64,000 nucleotides of DNA from an uncultured Pelagibacteraceae bacterium (GCA_902603905.1 CACKWM010000004.1:1-64000); one strand, 5' to 3'; positions 24,363-34,075 are shown, counted from the first letter of the stretch. Notes: generated by a model not told the origin, from the sequence alone. Translations and numbers: made by a program.

Positions 24363-24578
24363 ATGAAAATATTATCAGGTCTAACCGGCACGATAAATAG
24401 CTTAACTAGCGTAGTTATTGCTTTGTTAGGATTAGGTATCGTTGTTTCTCTACTTGGTGGAAATGTTCCATTTGTAGGTGGAGTGGCAGATAACATAGTA
24501 AGTCTGGTTCAAGGTTTAGGTGATGCAGGTATAGTTGGCTTAGTAGCGGCTATTATCATTTTGAACCTATATAAATAG
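24363..24578 (+). CDS. Small two-span membrane protein (paralogue 1)
   Basis: 71 aa, nearly all hydrophobic. Helices lie at about 16-35 and 52-70, joined by a loop GGNVPFVGGVADNIVSLVQGLGD. The next gene encodes a 78-aa protein with the same layout and loop (FGPNVPFFG, ENIISLL, LG-x-x-G). The two are diverged tandem copies. A strong Shine-Dalgarno suggests high expression. No family recognised; I see no toxin or holin evidence beyond small size. Confidence 0.7.
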   Translation: MKILSGLTGTINSLTSVVIALLGLGIVVSLLGGNVPFVGGVADNIVSLVQGLGDAGIVGLVAAIIILNLYK

Positions 24579-24639
24579 AGGAAGATTAACTAAATTAAGT
24601 TAGCAACCTCCCTCTCTTGCTAATGGTTATATGTAAAAT

Positions 24640-24670
24640 TCCCTAATCTTACACCTTGTAAGATTAGGGA
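24640..24670 (+). terminator. Perfect 13-bp hairpin between the two small membrane protein genes
   Basis: TCCCTAATCTTAC (24640-24652), loop ACCTT, GTAAGATTAGGGA (24658-24670). It is followed by TTTAAGGAAGG, the ribosome site of the next gene, rather than a long T-run. It may act as partial terminator, mRNA stabiliser or translation control for the second copy. Confidence 0.6.
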
Positions 24671-24687
24671 TTTAAGGAAGGAAAATT

Positions 24688-24924
24688 ATGAATAGTTGGA
24701 TTTCAAAAATTACAAGTTACTTAAACAAATTTTTAGAAGTTGGAGTTTTGCTGTTAGGAGTTTCTGTTATAGCAGAAATACTGTTTGGCCCTAATGTGCC
24801 TTTTTTTGGTTCACAAGTAACTGAAAATATAATTTCGTTGCTTAATAGCCTAGGTAACCAAGGTACTGCTGCTTTAATAGTAGTTTTCGCAGTATTATTC
24901 GTTTACAGAAAATTTTTAAAGTAA
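24688..24924 (+). CDS. Small two-span membrane protein (paralogue 2)
   Basis: 78 aa. An amphipathic N-terminus of about 15 residues precedes helix 1 (VGVLLLGVSVIAEILFG). The loop NVPFFGSQVTENIISLLNSLG and helix 2 (ALIVVFAVLFVY) with a basic end follow. It shares the NVPF-x-G loop and following amphipathic segment with paralogue 1. AAGGAAGGA precedes the ATG. Function unknown. Confidence 0.7.
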   Translation: MNSWISKITSYLNKFLEVGVLLLGVSVIAEILFGPNVPFFGSQVTENIISLLNSLGNQGTAALIVVFAVLFVYRKFLK

Positions 24925-24974
24925 ATATTAAACATAGTTTTTTAAAATTTAAATTTCTAAGAAAATATTTTTGC

Positions 24975-25394
24975 TTATTTTCCAATGAAATGATGTAATA
25001 TTTTTCTGGTATGATTTTCTAATCTATGCTCAAATAAATATAAACCCTGCCAAGTTCCAAGTATAATTTTATTCTCTTTTACACTTAAAGTTAAATGGCT
25101 ATTTGTTAAGGTAGATTTAATATGTGCAGGCATATCATCTTTGCCTTCGGTTGAATGTTTATAAATTTTATCATCCATAGGAACTAATTTCTTAAAAAAA
25201 TTATTTAAATCATACAAAACATCTGGATCTGCATTTTCTTGAATGGTTAAAGACGCGCTTGTATGCAAAATGTTTAGATTTAAAATACCATTAAAAAGTT
25301 TGTTTTTATTTACAAAATCTTGTGCTTGTCTGGTAAAATCATACAATCCAGGTCCATTTGTTTTAATAATAATTTCATGAAAGATTTGCTTCAT
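24975..25394 (-). CDS. YjbQ family protein (UPF0047)
   Basis: 139 aa, standard family length. The HTSASLTIQENADP motif (about 44-57) and later HIKSTLTNSHLTL and GTWQGLYLFEH carry the conserved His residues of this metal-binding fold. Some members show weak thiamine-phosphate synthase activity. Followed 2 nt upstream by the cupin-like gene in the same direction. Confidence 0.85.
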   Translation of the reverse strand: MKQIFHEIIIKTNGPGLYDFTRQAQDFVNKNKLFNGILNLNILHTSASLTIQENADPDVLYDLNNFFKKLVPMDDKIYKHSTEGKDDMPAHIKSTLTNSHLTLSVKENKIILGTWQGLYLFEHRLENHTRKILHHFIGK

Positions 25395-25396
25395 AA

Positions 25397-25825
25397 TTAA
25401 TTTTTTGATTTAAAGTCAATTCCATATTTTGATCTTGGTCCTTTTCTTAATCCAAAAGGGCCTGGAATAAATAAAGTTAAAGGTTTTGTACCAGGTTTTA
25501 AATCAACTCTATGAAGATTATTAGCTGATCTAAATCCAATATACCCAGGTGGTCTCCAATGCTTTCCTGTATTTGTGGTTTCCCAATAACCACCGCGTAA
25601 AATTATAGTTATGTAAGGACATAAATGAGAATGAACTCCTTCACCATGATCATCATTTAACATTTCATGTATTATAATATTAAAAGGAAACCATTTTGGT
25701 CTATGTCTAAATAACAAATAATAACGATTTAACCATGGTTTAGCATTATTATAATTTGGATGAGATGGTCCTCGATCTAATACTAATTTTTTTCGTCCTA
25801 TTTTATCAAGCAACTTTAGGATCAT
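25397..25825 (-). CDS. Cupin-like protein of unknown function
   Basis: 142 aa with a small beta-barrel pattern. HGEGVHSHLCPYITIILRGGYWE (split here as HGEGVHSH and ITIILRGGYWE) gives the metal-binding His cluster of cupin motif 1, and NNLHRVDLKPG the His of motif 2. No catalytic role can be assigned. It is the middle gene between bamB and yjbQ, with 2-nt spacings on both sides. Confidence 0.6.
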   Translation of the reverse strand: MILKLLDKIGRKKLVLDRGPSHPNYNNAKPWLNRYYLLFRHRPKWFPFNIIIHEMLNDDHGEGVHSHLCPYITIILRGGYWETTNTGKHWRPPGYIGFRSANNLHRVDLKPGTKPLTLFIPGPFGLRKGPRSKYGIDFKSKN

Positions 25826-25827
25826 TA

Positions 25828-27132
25828 TTAATTAAGTTTAATAATAGAATTTTCTTTAATTATATATAAATTTTGATTTAAAACAAATGGTCTTGATATC
25901 TTTTCATTATCTATTTTAAGCATTGATATAGTTTTGCCTAAGCTAGCATCAATAACCAATAACCTTCCATGATTTGTTGTCAAATAAATGTTTTTTGATC
26001 CCATAATAAATCCAATTGGTTTAATTTGTGATCGTTTTTTCTTATTAAATTGTTTAAAAATATCAGTCTTTCTGATAATATTTCCTTGTCGACTATCTAT
26101 AACTACTAAAAATCCTTCCATTGTTACTGTTAAAATTAAATTATTAACTATAGTTGATGTTAAGGTGGAGTTTATTTTATGCTGCCAGTTTATGATTCCA
26201 GTTTTCAAGTCTACTGAAAAAAACTCATTTTTGTCGTTGGATAAATAAATTGAATTTTTGCCTGCTACCAAAACAGATGATTTTGTAAAAAAAGACTGGC
26301 CAACTACTTTTGTATTGTGTGTAGGTGTAAGCCATAATAATTCTCCATCATCAATATTAACTGCAGATATATCTCCTATAGAATTATTAAAATAAACTTT
26401 ATTGTCTTTAATAACCAAAGAAAGTTTTTTTACGGATTTTATAAGCGATGCTTCAGTTTTTATATTCCAAATTTCAGTTCCATCTTTTATTGAATAACAT
26501 CTTAAAATATTTTTAGAATCAATTGCAAAAAATTTATCCTTATAAACTTTAACTTGCGAGTTAAAATGTGCAGAATTATTTTTTGACCATAATAATTCTC
26601 CAGTTTTAATGTTCATTGCGTACAATTTTGCAATAGTATCTACTACTATTAAAGTATCTTTGTTATTAGCAAAAAATAGTATTGGTTTTAAGTTTTTTTC
26701 TGATTTTGAATAATGATTTTTTTTCCAGATCAATTTTGAAGAATTGTCAAATTTAAGTATTGATCCTTTATTATCAAAAAAAATAACATTATTATTTGAA
26801 AAAATAATGCTTGGTTCAAATTGATTAAAATTATCTATTTTTGAAAACTTAAATCTAGAAATGCTCTTTAATTTACCATTATAGTTAGTTCTGCCATTAT
26901 TATTGCTTAAGTTGTTAATAAAACTATTATTAACAACTTTTCCCTTTAAATTTATTTTTAGATTTATATTAAATTCAGTTTCTTGAACTTTTTCATCTTT
27001 AAATAATACTTCGATAAGTTTTTTTTTCTCTATAGATATTTTTTCACTTTTTGTCCAAAAGTTAGATTTTTTATTTAAAGAACAATTAGTTACAAATACT
27101 ATTAATAATAAGGTACTTAAAAATCTAATCAC
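25828..27132 (-). CDS. bamB: BamB-like outer-membrane assembly lipoprotein (PQQ beta-propeller)
   Basis: 434 aa. It has a signal peptide with Cys17 in LIVFVTNC (a slightly unusual lipobox, Asn before Cys). Repeated propeller strands with the PQQ-type pattern follow (DTIAKLYAMNIKTGELLWSK, INIDDGELLWLTP, VDLKTGIINWQHK, VIDSRQGNIIRK). BamB helps BamA fold outer-membrane proteins. It overlaps the YfgM-like gene by 8 nt, an arrangement common in Proteobacteria. Confidence 0.8.
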   Translation of the reverse strand: MIRFLSTLLLIVFVTNCSLNKKSNFWTKSEKISIEKKKLIEVLFKDEKVQETEFNINLKINLKGKVVNNSFINNLSNNNGRTNYNGKLKSISRFKFSKIDNFNQFEPSIIFSNNNVIFFDNKGSILKFDNSSKLIWKKNHYSKSEKNLKPILFFANNKDTLIVVDTIAKLYAMNIKTGELLWSKNNSAHFNSQVKVYKDKFFAIDSKNILRCYSIKDGTEIWNIKTEASLIKSVKKLSLVIKDNKVYFNNSIGDISAVNIDDGELLWLTPTHNTKVVGQSFFTKSSVLVAGKNSIYLSNDKNEFFSVDLKTGIINWQHKINSTLTSTIVNNLILTVTMEGFLVVIDSRQGNIIRKTDIFKQFNKKKRSQIKPIGFIMGSKNIYLTTNHGRLLVIDASLGKTISMLKIDNEKISRPFVLNQNLYIIKENSIIKLN

Positions 27133-27769
27133 TAAAATCTCTATTTAATCTTTTTTCAGCTTCTATTTTAATATTTTGGTTACTATTTTCTAAAGTTAAA
27201 ATTTGATTAAAAAATTCTTTGGATTTTTGTTTATGATTTTTATAATAAAAATATTCTGCCATTAAATAAAGTGCGTGTGATTTCCAAACACTATCTGAAT
27301 TAATAATAGGATTTAAAATTTTAATTAAATTATTTTCAGATTCAAATTCTGAATTAAATAAAGCTTTTTTATAAATTACCAAATTTTTAATTTCTTTTTC
27401 TAAACTTGTTTCGTTTATTATTGTATCAAAAAGTTCATTTATTTTTTCATTTTCACTAATGATATTATTATCAATTAGAAAATATAGAGCTAATGGTGAA
27501 TAAGTTCTATCTTTTTCATTAACTATATCTATTAATTCATTTTTTACTTTATTTTTATTTCCAGAAATAAATTCTATTTTTGCAAAATTATACCTGTCAG
27601 CTAATTTAATTTTATTTTTTTTTTCAAATTCTTCAAAAACAAAATATCCAAAAAGAATTAAAACTAGTGTTGAAATTACAATTATTATTTTTTTTGTATT
27701 TTTAACAAAAAAAACTTTAATTTTCTCTTTTCTAGTATTTTCGTTTATTATTGCTGTATCTTCATCCAT
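27125..27769 (-). CDS. YfgM-like inner-membrane TPR protein
   Basis: 214 aa. A charged cytoplasmic N-terminus of about 27 residues is followed by one membrane helix (IIIVISTLVLILFGYFVF) and a periplasmic helical region with TPR-like repeats. YfgM/BamB gene pairs are common, and YfgM works with periplasmic chaperones at the Sec translocon. Assigned from architecture and neighbour; sequence conservation is low. Confidence 0.7.
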   Translation of the reverse strand: MDEDTAIINENTRKEKIKVFFVKNTKKIIIVISTLVLILFGYFVFEEFEKKNKIKLADRYNFAKIEFISGNKNKVKNELIDIVNEKDRTYSPLALYFLIDNNIISENEKINELFDTIINETSLEKEIKNLVIYKKALFNSEFESENNLIKILNPIINSDSVWKSHALYLMAEYFYYKNHKQKSKEFFNQILTLENSNQNIKIEAEKRLNRDFSD

Positions 27770-27771
27770 GA

Positions 27772-30441
27772 TTAAATCATATTTCGTAAAACGTACTGAA
27801 GTATCCCTCCATTTTTATAATATTCTAATTCATTCTTAGTATCAATTCTGCAAAGTGTCTTAATTTTTTTTATGTCTCCAGATATATATTTTATTTCCAC
27901 TTCCACTTTATCTGAAGGTAAAATACCTTTTTCTATATCAATTACACTTAATAATTCTGATCCAATCAACTTTAGACTTAATCTGTCCATTTCATCAATA
28001 AACTGAAGCGGAAGTATACCCATGCCAATCAAATTTGACCTGTGTATCCTTTCAAAACTTTCAGCTATAACAATTTTTACACCTAACAGTTTTGTACCTT
28101 TTGCAGCCCAATCTCTAGATGATCCTGTTCCATATTCTTTTCCACCTATAACAACTAGATCTGTTCCTCTTTTTTTATACTCTGTAACGGCATCATAAAC
28201 TGGCATCACTTTTCCTTCTGGGTATAATTTTGTAAAACCACCTTCGGTTCCAGGTGCCATCTCATTTCTTATTCTTATATTTCCAAAAGTTCCTCTCATC
28301 ATTACTTCATGGTTTCCTCTTCTTGATCCATATGAATTATAATCTTTTGTCAAAATTTGATGTTTCATAAAATATTCACCAGTAGGGCTATCTTTTTGAA
28401 TGGAGCCTGCTGGTGAAATATGATCAGTTGTAATCATGTCTCCTAAAATTAATAAAGGTCTTGCATTTTTTATTTCTTTAAACCCCTCTGGATCATTTTC
28501 TAAATTTTCAAAAAATGGTGGTTTTTTTACATAAGTTGAACTTTCGTCCCAATTATAAATGCTACTTTTTACAGTTTTGATTTTTTGCCACTGTTCTGGC
28601 CCTTTAGAAATATTTAAATATCTTTTTACAAACATTTCAGGGTTTAAAGAACTTCTTAAAGTATCTTCAATTTCTTTATTTGAAGGCCAAAGGTCTTTTA
28701 AATAAATATCTTTACCTTCAGAATTTTTGCCTAATGAATCATTATAAAGATCAAATTCCATATGGCCTGCTAATGCATAAGCAACAACAAGCGGAGGTGA
28801 TGCTAGATAATTAGCTTTAATTAATGGTGATATTCGTCCTTCAAAATTTCGATTTCCTGACAAAACCGAAACTGCATAAATGTTATCTTTTTTTATAGAT
28901 TCAGAAATGTTTACATCTAAAGGTCCAGAATTTCCAATACAAGTTGTACAACCATATCCAACTAAATTAAAACCTAATTTATCTAAAAATAGATTTAATC
29001 CAGCTTTGGCTAAATAGTCAGTCACAACCTGTGAGCCTGGTGCTAATGAAGTTTTTACCCATGGTTTAGTTTTTAATCCAAACTCTACAGCTTTTTTTGC
29101 TAATAACCCTGCTCCAATTAAAACATTTGGATTTGAAGTGTTTGTGCAAGAAGTTATGGCAGCAATTAAAATTGAACCATCTTTAATTTCATAATCTGTG
29201 CCTAAAACTTTTGAAGTATTAGGTTTTTTTCTTTTTGTTGTACTTTCAAAAATTATTTTAAAATTTTCTGATGCTTTAGTTAATAAAACTTTATCTTGTG
29301 GTCTCTTTGGACCAGAGATTGTTGGAACAATTGTAGACATATCTAATGATAAAGTATCAGTAAATTCAATATCCTCACTTGACCATAAACCTTGTTCTTT
29401 TGCATACTCTTCAACAATTTGCAAAGTCGAACTGCTTCTACCTGAAAATTTTAAATATTTTAAAGTTTCATTATCGATTGGAAAAAATCCACAAGTTGCG
29501 CCATACTCTGGAGCCATATTTGCAATAGTAGCTCTATCGGCTAAAGATAAATTCTTTAAACCTTCTCCATAAAACTCTACAAATTTACCAACTACGCCCT
29601 TGTCTCTAAGCATTTTTACAACAGTTAAAACTAAGTCAGTTGCAGTTGTTCCTTCAGGCAATTTATTAGTCATTTTAAAACCTATAACTTCTGGAATTAA
29701 CATTGAAATAGGTTGACCCAACATGCCTGCTTCAGCTTCAATGCCTCCAACTCCCCATCCAAGAACTGATAACCCATTAACCATAGTTGTGTGACTATCT
29801 GTTCCAACTAAAGTATCTGGAAATAAAAAATCTTTTCCTTCAAATTTTTCAGTCCAAACTACCTTTGATAAATACTCTAAGTTTACTTGGTGACAAATGC
29901 CTGTTCCTGGAGGAACAATTCTAAAATTATTAAAAGCTTGCTGTCCCCATTTTAAAAAAGAATATCTTTCTCCATTTCTTTCAAATTCTATCTCAACATT
30001 TTTTTTTAAAGAGTCTTTGTTAGCAAATTTATCCACTTGAACAGAGTGATCAATTACCAAGTCTACTCTGGAAAGTGGGTTAATAGTATTTGGATCTTTA
30101 TTTTTTTCTTTAACAGCCTCTCTCATGGCTGCTAGGTCTGCAACAGCTGGAATCCCAGTATAATCTTGTAATAGAACTCTTGCTGGGCGATAAGATATTT
30201 CTGTAGAAGATTTTTTCTTTTGAAGCCAATTTTTTATTGCTTCTATTTGATTTTTTGTAACGGTTAAATCATCTTCATATCTTAACAAATTTTCTAATAG
30301 TACTTTTAAAGATTTTGGAAGTTTTGAAATTCCACTTAATCCATTTTTTTCAGCTTCTAAAAGAGAAAAATATTTATAATCTTTTCCATCAATACTGATC
30401 GTTTTCAAAGAATTATAAGAATTTTTTTGCCCAGGTTTCAT
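27772..30441 (-). CDS. acnA: Aconitate hydratase A
   Basis: 889 aa, the full length of the AcnA/IRP type. It interconverts citrate and isocitrate in the TCA cycle. The 4Fe-4S ligands are in ITSCTNTSNP and GYGCTTCIGNSGP. DSHTTMVNGLSVLGWGVGGIEAE and GSSRDWAAKGTKLLG (swivelling domain) are diagnostic. It ends 2 nt before the YfgM-like gene. Confidence 0.97.
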   Translation of the reverse strand: MKPGQKNSYNSLKTISIDGKDYKYFSLLEAEKNGLSGISKLPKSLKVLLENLLRYEDDLTVTKNQIEAIKNWLQKKKSSTEISYRPARVLLQDYTGIPAVADLAAMREAVKEKNKDPNTINPLSRVDLVIDHSVQVDKFANKDSLKKNVEIEFERNGERYSFLKWGQQAFNNFRIVPPGTGICHQVNLEYLSKVVWTEKFEGKDFLFPDTLVGTDSHTTMVNGLSVLGWGVGGIEAEAGMLGQPISMLIPEVIGFKMTNKLPEGTTATDLVLTVVKMLRDKGVVGKFVEFYGEGLKNLSLADRATIANMAPEYGATCGFFPIDNETLKYLKFSGRSSSTLQIVEEYAKEQGLWSSEDIEFTDTLSLDMSTIVPTISGPKRPQDKVLLTKASENFKIIFESTTKRKKPNTSKVLGTDYEIKDGSILIAAITSCTNTSNPNVLIGAGLLAKKAVEFGLKTKPWVKTSLAPGSQVVTDYLAKAGLNLFLDKLGFNLVGYGCTTCIGNSGPLDVNISESIKKDNIYAVSVLSGNRNFEGRISPLIKANYLASPPLVVAYALAGHMEFDLYNDSLGKNSEGKDIYLKDLWPSNKEIEDTLRSSLNPEMFVKRYLNISKGPEQWQKIKTVKSSIYNWDESSTYVKKPPFFENLENDPEGFKEIKNARPLLILGDMITTDHISPAGSIQKDSPTGEYFMKHQILTKDYNSYGSRRGNHEVMMRGTFGNIRIRNEMAPGTEGGFTKLYPEGKVMPVYDAVTEYKKRGTDLVVIGGKEYGTGSSRDWAAKGTKLLGVKIVIAESFERIHRSNLIGMGILPLQFIDEMDRLSLKLIGSELLSVIDIEKGILPSDKVEVEIKYISGDIKKIKTLCRIDTKNELEYYKNGGILQYVLRNMI

Positions 30442-30444
30442 ATT

Positions 30445-31035
30445 CTATAAATAAAATGTAGCTATACAACTTACAAGCAAGAATGACATAATATAATTAA
30501 AGTTTTTAATAAATTTTTCATTTGTTGCAAATTTTCTTAAAAATTTACCCAGTAATGACCAAAAAGAAATGCTAAAACATGCAAAAAAGAAAGATACTCC
30601 TATTATCCAAATAGAATGTTCCAAATAATGATTTGTGCTATCTACAAAAGTTACAATTGTAATAACACCTACTGAAACTCCTTTGGGATTAATAAATTGA
30701 AAAAAATAACTTTCAAAAAATTTGACTGGATTGTTAATTAAATTTCCAGATTTTGATTTTGAAAATGAAATTTTATAGGCAAAATAAATTAAAAAAATTG
30801 AACCTAAAACCTTTAATACATCTTGGATAATAGGGTACTTTTTAAAAGGAAATATTAAACCTACATCTAAAATAGTTATCATTGATGTGTAACCTAAAGC
30901 TACTCCTAACATATGTGGTAGAGTTTTTTTTATACCAAAATTAAATGAGGAATAAGAAGCCAAAATATTATTAGGGCCTGGTGTACAACTTGTTACAAAA
31001 CAAAATAACATTAATGATAATAAATTTGGATGCAT
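30445..31035 (-). CDS. LysE/RhtB family amino-acid exporter
   Basis: 196 aa with about six membrane helices. TSCTPGPNNILASYSSFNFG near the N-terminus is the family hallmark (PGP motif), followed by LGVALGYTSMI. Exports amino acids or related metabolites; substrate unknown. Same direction as acnA, 3 nt upstream of it. Confidence 0.85.
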   Translation of the reverse strand: MHPNLLSLMLFCFVTSCTPGPNNILASYSSFNFGIKKTLPHMLGVALGYTSMITILDVGLIFPFKKYPIIQDVLKVLGSIFLIYFAYKISFSKSKSGNLINNPVKFFESYFFQFINPKGVSVGVITIVTFVDSTNHYLEHSIWIIGVSFFFACFSISFWSLLGKFLRKFATNEKFIKNFNYIMSFLLVSCIATFYL

Positions 31036-31051
31036 GAATTTATTAATTTAT

Positions 31052-31393
31052 TTAAGCAATTTTTAAACCGTTTTTCGTCGGTTGAGATGGGTGCAATAAA
31101 ACCACTTTCCCATCTTCTTCAAGAGCTCCTAGTACAAGAAATTCAGATTTAACTCCTGCAATATTTTTTTCTGGAAAGTTACAAACTCCAATTACTTGTT
31201 TTCCTTTTAAATTTTCTTCATTATAATAGTGTGTAATTTGGGCAGAAGATTGTTTGATTCCAATTTCATTTCCAAAATTAACTTCAATAATTAAAGAGGG
31301 TTTTCTGGCTTTTTCATTTTTTTTAACAGAAATTACTGTTCCAATTCTTATATCTACTTTATCAAATGTATCGTAGGTTATTTGTTCTTTCAT
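31052..31393 (-). CDS. csaA: CsaA-like tRNA-binding (EMAP/OB-fold) protein
   Basis: About 113 aa from the ATG at 31391-31393 (MKEQITYDTFDKVDIRIGTV), matching CsaA length. A longer reading from 31444 would overlap the divergent argE and adds an unrelated leader, so I reject it. VDIRIGTVISVKKNEKARKPS and KQVIGVCNFPEKNIAGVKSE are the OB-fold signature. CsaA is described as a secretion-related chaperone or tRNA binder. Confidence 0.88.
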   Translation of the reverse strand: MKEQITYDTFDKVDIRIGTVISVKKNEKARKPSLIIEVNFGNEIGIKQSSAQITHYYNEENLKGKQVIGVCNFPEKNIAGVKSEFLVLGALEEDGKVVLLHPSQPTKNGLKIA

Positions 31394-31420
31394 AAAATTA
31401 ATATATAATTCATTTAATAT

Positions 31421-32611
31421 ATGAGTACAGAAAAAAATTTGCAAACACTGTATGAAAACTCTGTAAAAATACTTACAGATTTAATTGCTTTTAAAACTGT
31501 TTCAGGGGAAGATAATAATTCTTTAATCAATTATTGTGATGAAATTTTAAAAAAACTTGGCGCTACTTCTTTTAAAACTTTTGACGAAGATAAAAAAAGA
31601 GTCAATCTTTTTGCAACTCTAAAAGCTAAAAAACCAAACGGCAAAGCACCAATTATACTTTCCGGTCATACAGATGTTGTTCCGGTTTCAAAAGGATGGT
31701 CCACAAATCCATTTGAAGCGGTAATTAAAGAGGATAAACTTTATGGAAGAGGATCTTGTGATATGAAAGGTTTCATTGCATGTACTCTAGCGTATGCACC
31801 AATTTTTTCAAAATCTGATTTAAATAGAGATATTCATTTTTCTTTTACATTTGATGAAGAAACTGCATGTAAAGGAGCTCCAATTTTAATTCAAGAATTA
31901 AAAAAAAGAGGGTTAAAAAATGGAATATGTATTGTTGGTGAACCAACAAACATGAAAATAATTGATGCACATAAAGGTTGTTATGAATATACAACTTATT
32001 TTGAAGGTTTGGCTGGTCATAGTTCTCAGCCCGACAAAGGTGTAAGTGCTGTTGAGTATGCAGCAAGGTATGTAAATAAATTAATAGAATTACGACAGAA
32101 ACTAAAAGATAGAGCGCCAAAAAATTCAATATTTAATCCTCCACATTCTACTCTTCAAATAGGAGGAGTTTTTGGAGGAATAGCACACAATGTAATTGCT
32201 GATAAATGTTTTGTAAATTGGGAAACAAGACCTGTGGTTAAAGAAGATGGAGTATTTTTAAATACAGAATTAGACAAATATGCAAATGAAGTATTACTTC
32301 CGGAAATGAAAAAAGTTTTTCCAAGCTCATCGATTAAGAAAGAAATAATTGGAGAAATTATTGGTTTTGATCGAGTAAAAAATTCAGAAGCGTGTGAATT
32401 TGTATCTAGTATTACTGGTGACAACTCTAGAGAAGTTGTTTCATTTGGAACAGAAGCTGGTTTATTTCAAGAAATTGGTATAAGTACAGCAGTTTGTGGA
32501 CCAGGTTCAATTGAACAAGCGCATAAAGTAGATGAATTTATTAAATTAGAGGAAATTAATAAATGTTTGAAATTTCTTGATGGTATTAAAAATAAAACTA
32601 TTAATTTATGA
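31421..32611 (+). CDS. argE: Acetylornithine deacetylase (M20 family)
   Basis: 396 aa. Metal ligands sit in SGHTDVVPV, GRGSCDMKGFIAC, TFDEETACKGA and the C-terminal GPGSIEQAHKVDEF, all in the ArgE/DapE pattern. ArgE removes the acetyl group from N-acetylornithine in arginine synthesis. Related M20 enzymes act on other N-acyl amino acids. Only 27 bases separate it from the divergent csaA, so each promoter must overlap the other's start. It converges on the aldehyde dehydrogenase with a 16-base gap. Confidence 0.82.
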   Translation: MSTEKNLQTLYENSVKILTDLIAFKTVSGEDNNSLINYCDEILKKLGATSFKTFDEDKKRVNLFATLKAKKPNGKAPIILSGHTDVVPVSKGWSTNPFEAVIKEDKLYGRGSCDMKGFIACTLAYAPIFSKSDLNRDIHFSFTFDEETACKGAPILIQELKKRGLKNGICIVGEPTNMKIIDAHKGCYEYTTYFEGLAGHSSQPDKGVSAVEYAARYVNKLIELRQKLKDRAPKNSIFNPPHSTLQIGGVFGGIAHNVIADKCFVNWETRPVVKEDGVFLNTELDKYANEVLLPEMKKVFPSSSIKKEIIGEIIGFDRVKNSEACEFVSSITGDNSREVVSFGTEAGLFQEIGISTAVCGPGSIEQAHKVDEFIKLEEINKCLKFLDGIKNKTINL

Positions 32612-32627
32612 TTACAAATTTAAGTAA

Positions 32628-34061
32628 TTAATTCCAACCACCTACAGTTTTTACTTCTAAAAACTCTATAAGACCTTCTGTTCCTGCTTCTCGTCCAATA
32701 CCAGAATGTTTATATCCACCAAATGGAGAACTTACAGCTATACCAACTCCATTTACATCCACCATTCCAGATCTAAGTTTTTTTGCAACTCTTTTAACTT
32801 TTTCTTTATCTTGTGTTTGAATGTAATTTGTTAAACCGTATGGAGTGTCGTTTGCTATTGAAATAGCTTCATCTTCATTTTCAAAAGGAATTATAGATAA
32901 TACAGGACCAAAAATTTCAGTTCTTGCTATCTCCATTTGATTATTTACATCAGCAAAAACAGTTGGTTTTACATAATAGCCTTTTTCTAAACCTTTAGGT
33001 TTGCCAGTTCCGCCTGCTACTAATTTTGCACCTTCGTCTATTCCTTTTTGAATTAAAGTTTGAATTTTATTAAATTGCACTTCAGAAACCACTGGTCCAA
33101 TATGATCGCCATCTTTTTCAGGAGAATCTACTTTTGTATTATTCGCTAATTCTTTTACTTTTGCTACAGTTTCATTATAAATTGATTTTTCAACAAGCAT
33201 TCTTGTAGGAGCGTTACAGGATTGTCCTGAATTTCTAAAACATCTTAATACTCCTCTTGCCACTGCTTCTGAATCTGCATCTTTAAAGATTATATTTGCA
33301 CCCTTCCCTCCTAATTCTAAGCTTATTCTTTTAAAATCTTTTGCAGCATTTTGGGAAATTAATGCACCAGCTCTTGTTGATCCTGTAAAAGAAATCATAT
33401 CAACATCTGGATGGCTAGTTAAAGCATCTCCAGTAATAGCTCCATCGCCATTTACTAAATTAAAGACACCAGAAGGAAACTTAACTTCATCAATCATCTC
33501 TGCAAGTAACATTGATGACAAAGGTGCTATTTCAGATGGTTTTAAAATCACTGTGCAAGCTGATGCTAAAGCTGGAATTACTTTTAAATTAACTTGGTTT
33601 ATTGGCCAATTCCAAGGCGTAATCAAAGCACAAACACCTTTTGGTTCATACAATAATTTTTGATTATTCTTCTCTTCTCCTAAATCCTTCTCAAATTTAA
33701 AATCTTTTAATATATTTTTAAAAGACTTAATGTGACTAGCGCCAGTTGCGGCTTGCATTTCTGTAGAAAATTTCATAGGTGCCCCCATTTCAAGAGAGAT
33801 AAGTTTTGCCATTTCAGCCCATCTTTTTTTATAGATAACATACAATTTTTCTAATAATTCCAATCTTTCTTCTTTTTTCGTGAAAGCCCAAGTTTCAAAA
33901 GCTTTTTTTGCAGCGCTAACAGCATTATCTACATCTTTTTTTCCACCAAGAGATATTTCTGCACAAGGCTCTTCATTAGATGGATCAATAACTTTGCAAG
34001 TTTTTGATTCGACTGGGGAAACCCATTTTCCATTAATGTAAAAATTTTTTTTATCTAACAT
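32628..34061 (-). CDS. NAD(P)-dependent aldehyde dehydrogenase (copy 1)
   Basis: 477 aa. It has catalytic Cys in NSGQSCNAPTR, general-base Glu in SLELGGKGANI, the cofactor loop SFTGSTRAGA, and the active-site Asn in TPWNWPINQ. It shares its first 14 residues and most of its sequence with the copy at 47234. It is last in an operon with a ureohydrolase and a PhyH oxygenase, so it may oxidise the aldehyde released there (for example a gamma-aminobutyraldehyde-type compound). Substrate is inference. Confidence 0.88.
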   Translation of the reverse strand: MLDKKNFYINGKWVSPVESKTCKVIDPSNEEPCAEISLGGKKDVDNAVSAAKKAFETWAFTKKEERLELLEKLYVIYKKRWAEMAKLISLEMGAPMKFSTEMQAATGASHIKSFKNILKDFKFEKDLGEEKNNQKLLYEPKGVCALITPWNWPINQVNLKVIPALASACTVILKPSEIAPLSSMLLAEMIDEVKFPSGVFNLVNGDGAITGDALTSHPDVDMISFTGSTRAGALISQNAAKDFKRISLELGGKGANIIFKDADSEAVARGVLRCFRNSGQSCNAPTRMLVEKSIYNETVAKVKELANNTKVDSPEKDGDHIGPVVSEVQFNKIQTLIQKGIDEGAKLVAGGTGKPKGLEKGYYVKPTVFADVNNQMEIARTEIFGPVLSIIPFENEDEAISIANDTPYGLTNYIQTQDKEKVKRVAKKLRSGMVDVNGVGIAVSSPFGGYKHSGIGREAGTEGLIEFLEVKTVGGWN

Positions 34062-34075
34062 TGGACAAACTTAAC

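Noticed and set aside
24363..24924. Toxin-antitoxin or holin interpretation of the two small membrane proteins
   Set aside because: No antitoxin, antisense RNA or lysis gene nearby; small size and hydrophobicity alone are not enough.
31394..31444. Longer start for CsaA
   Set aside because: Would overlap the divergent argE start and adds 17 residues foreign to the family.
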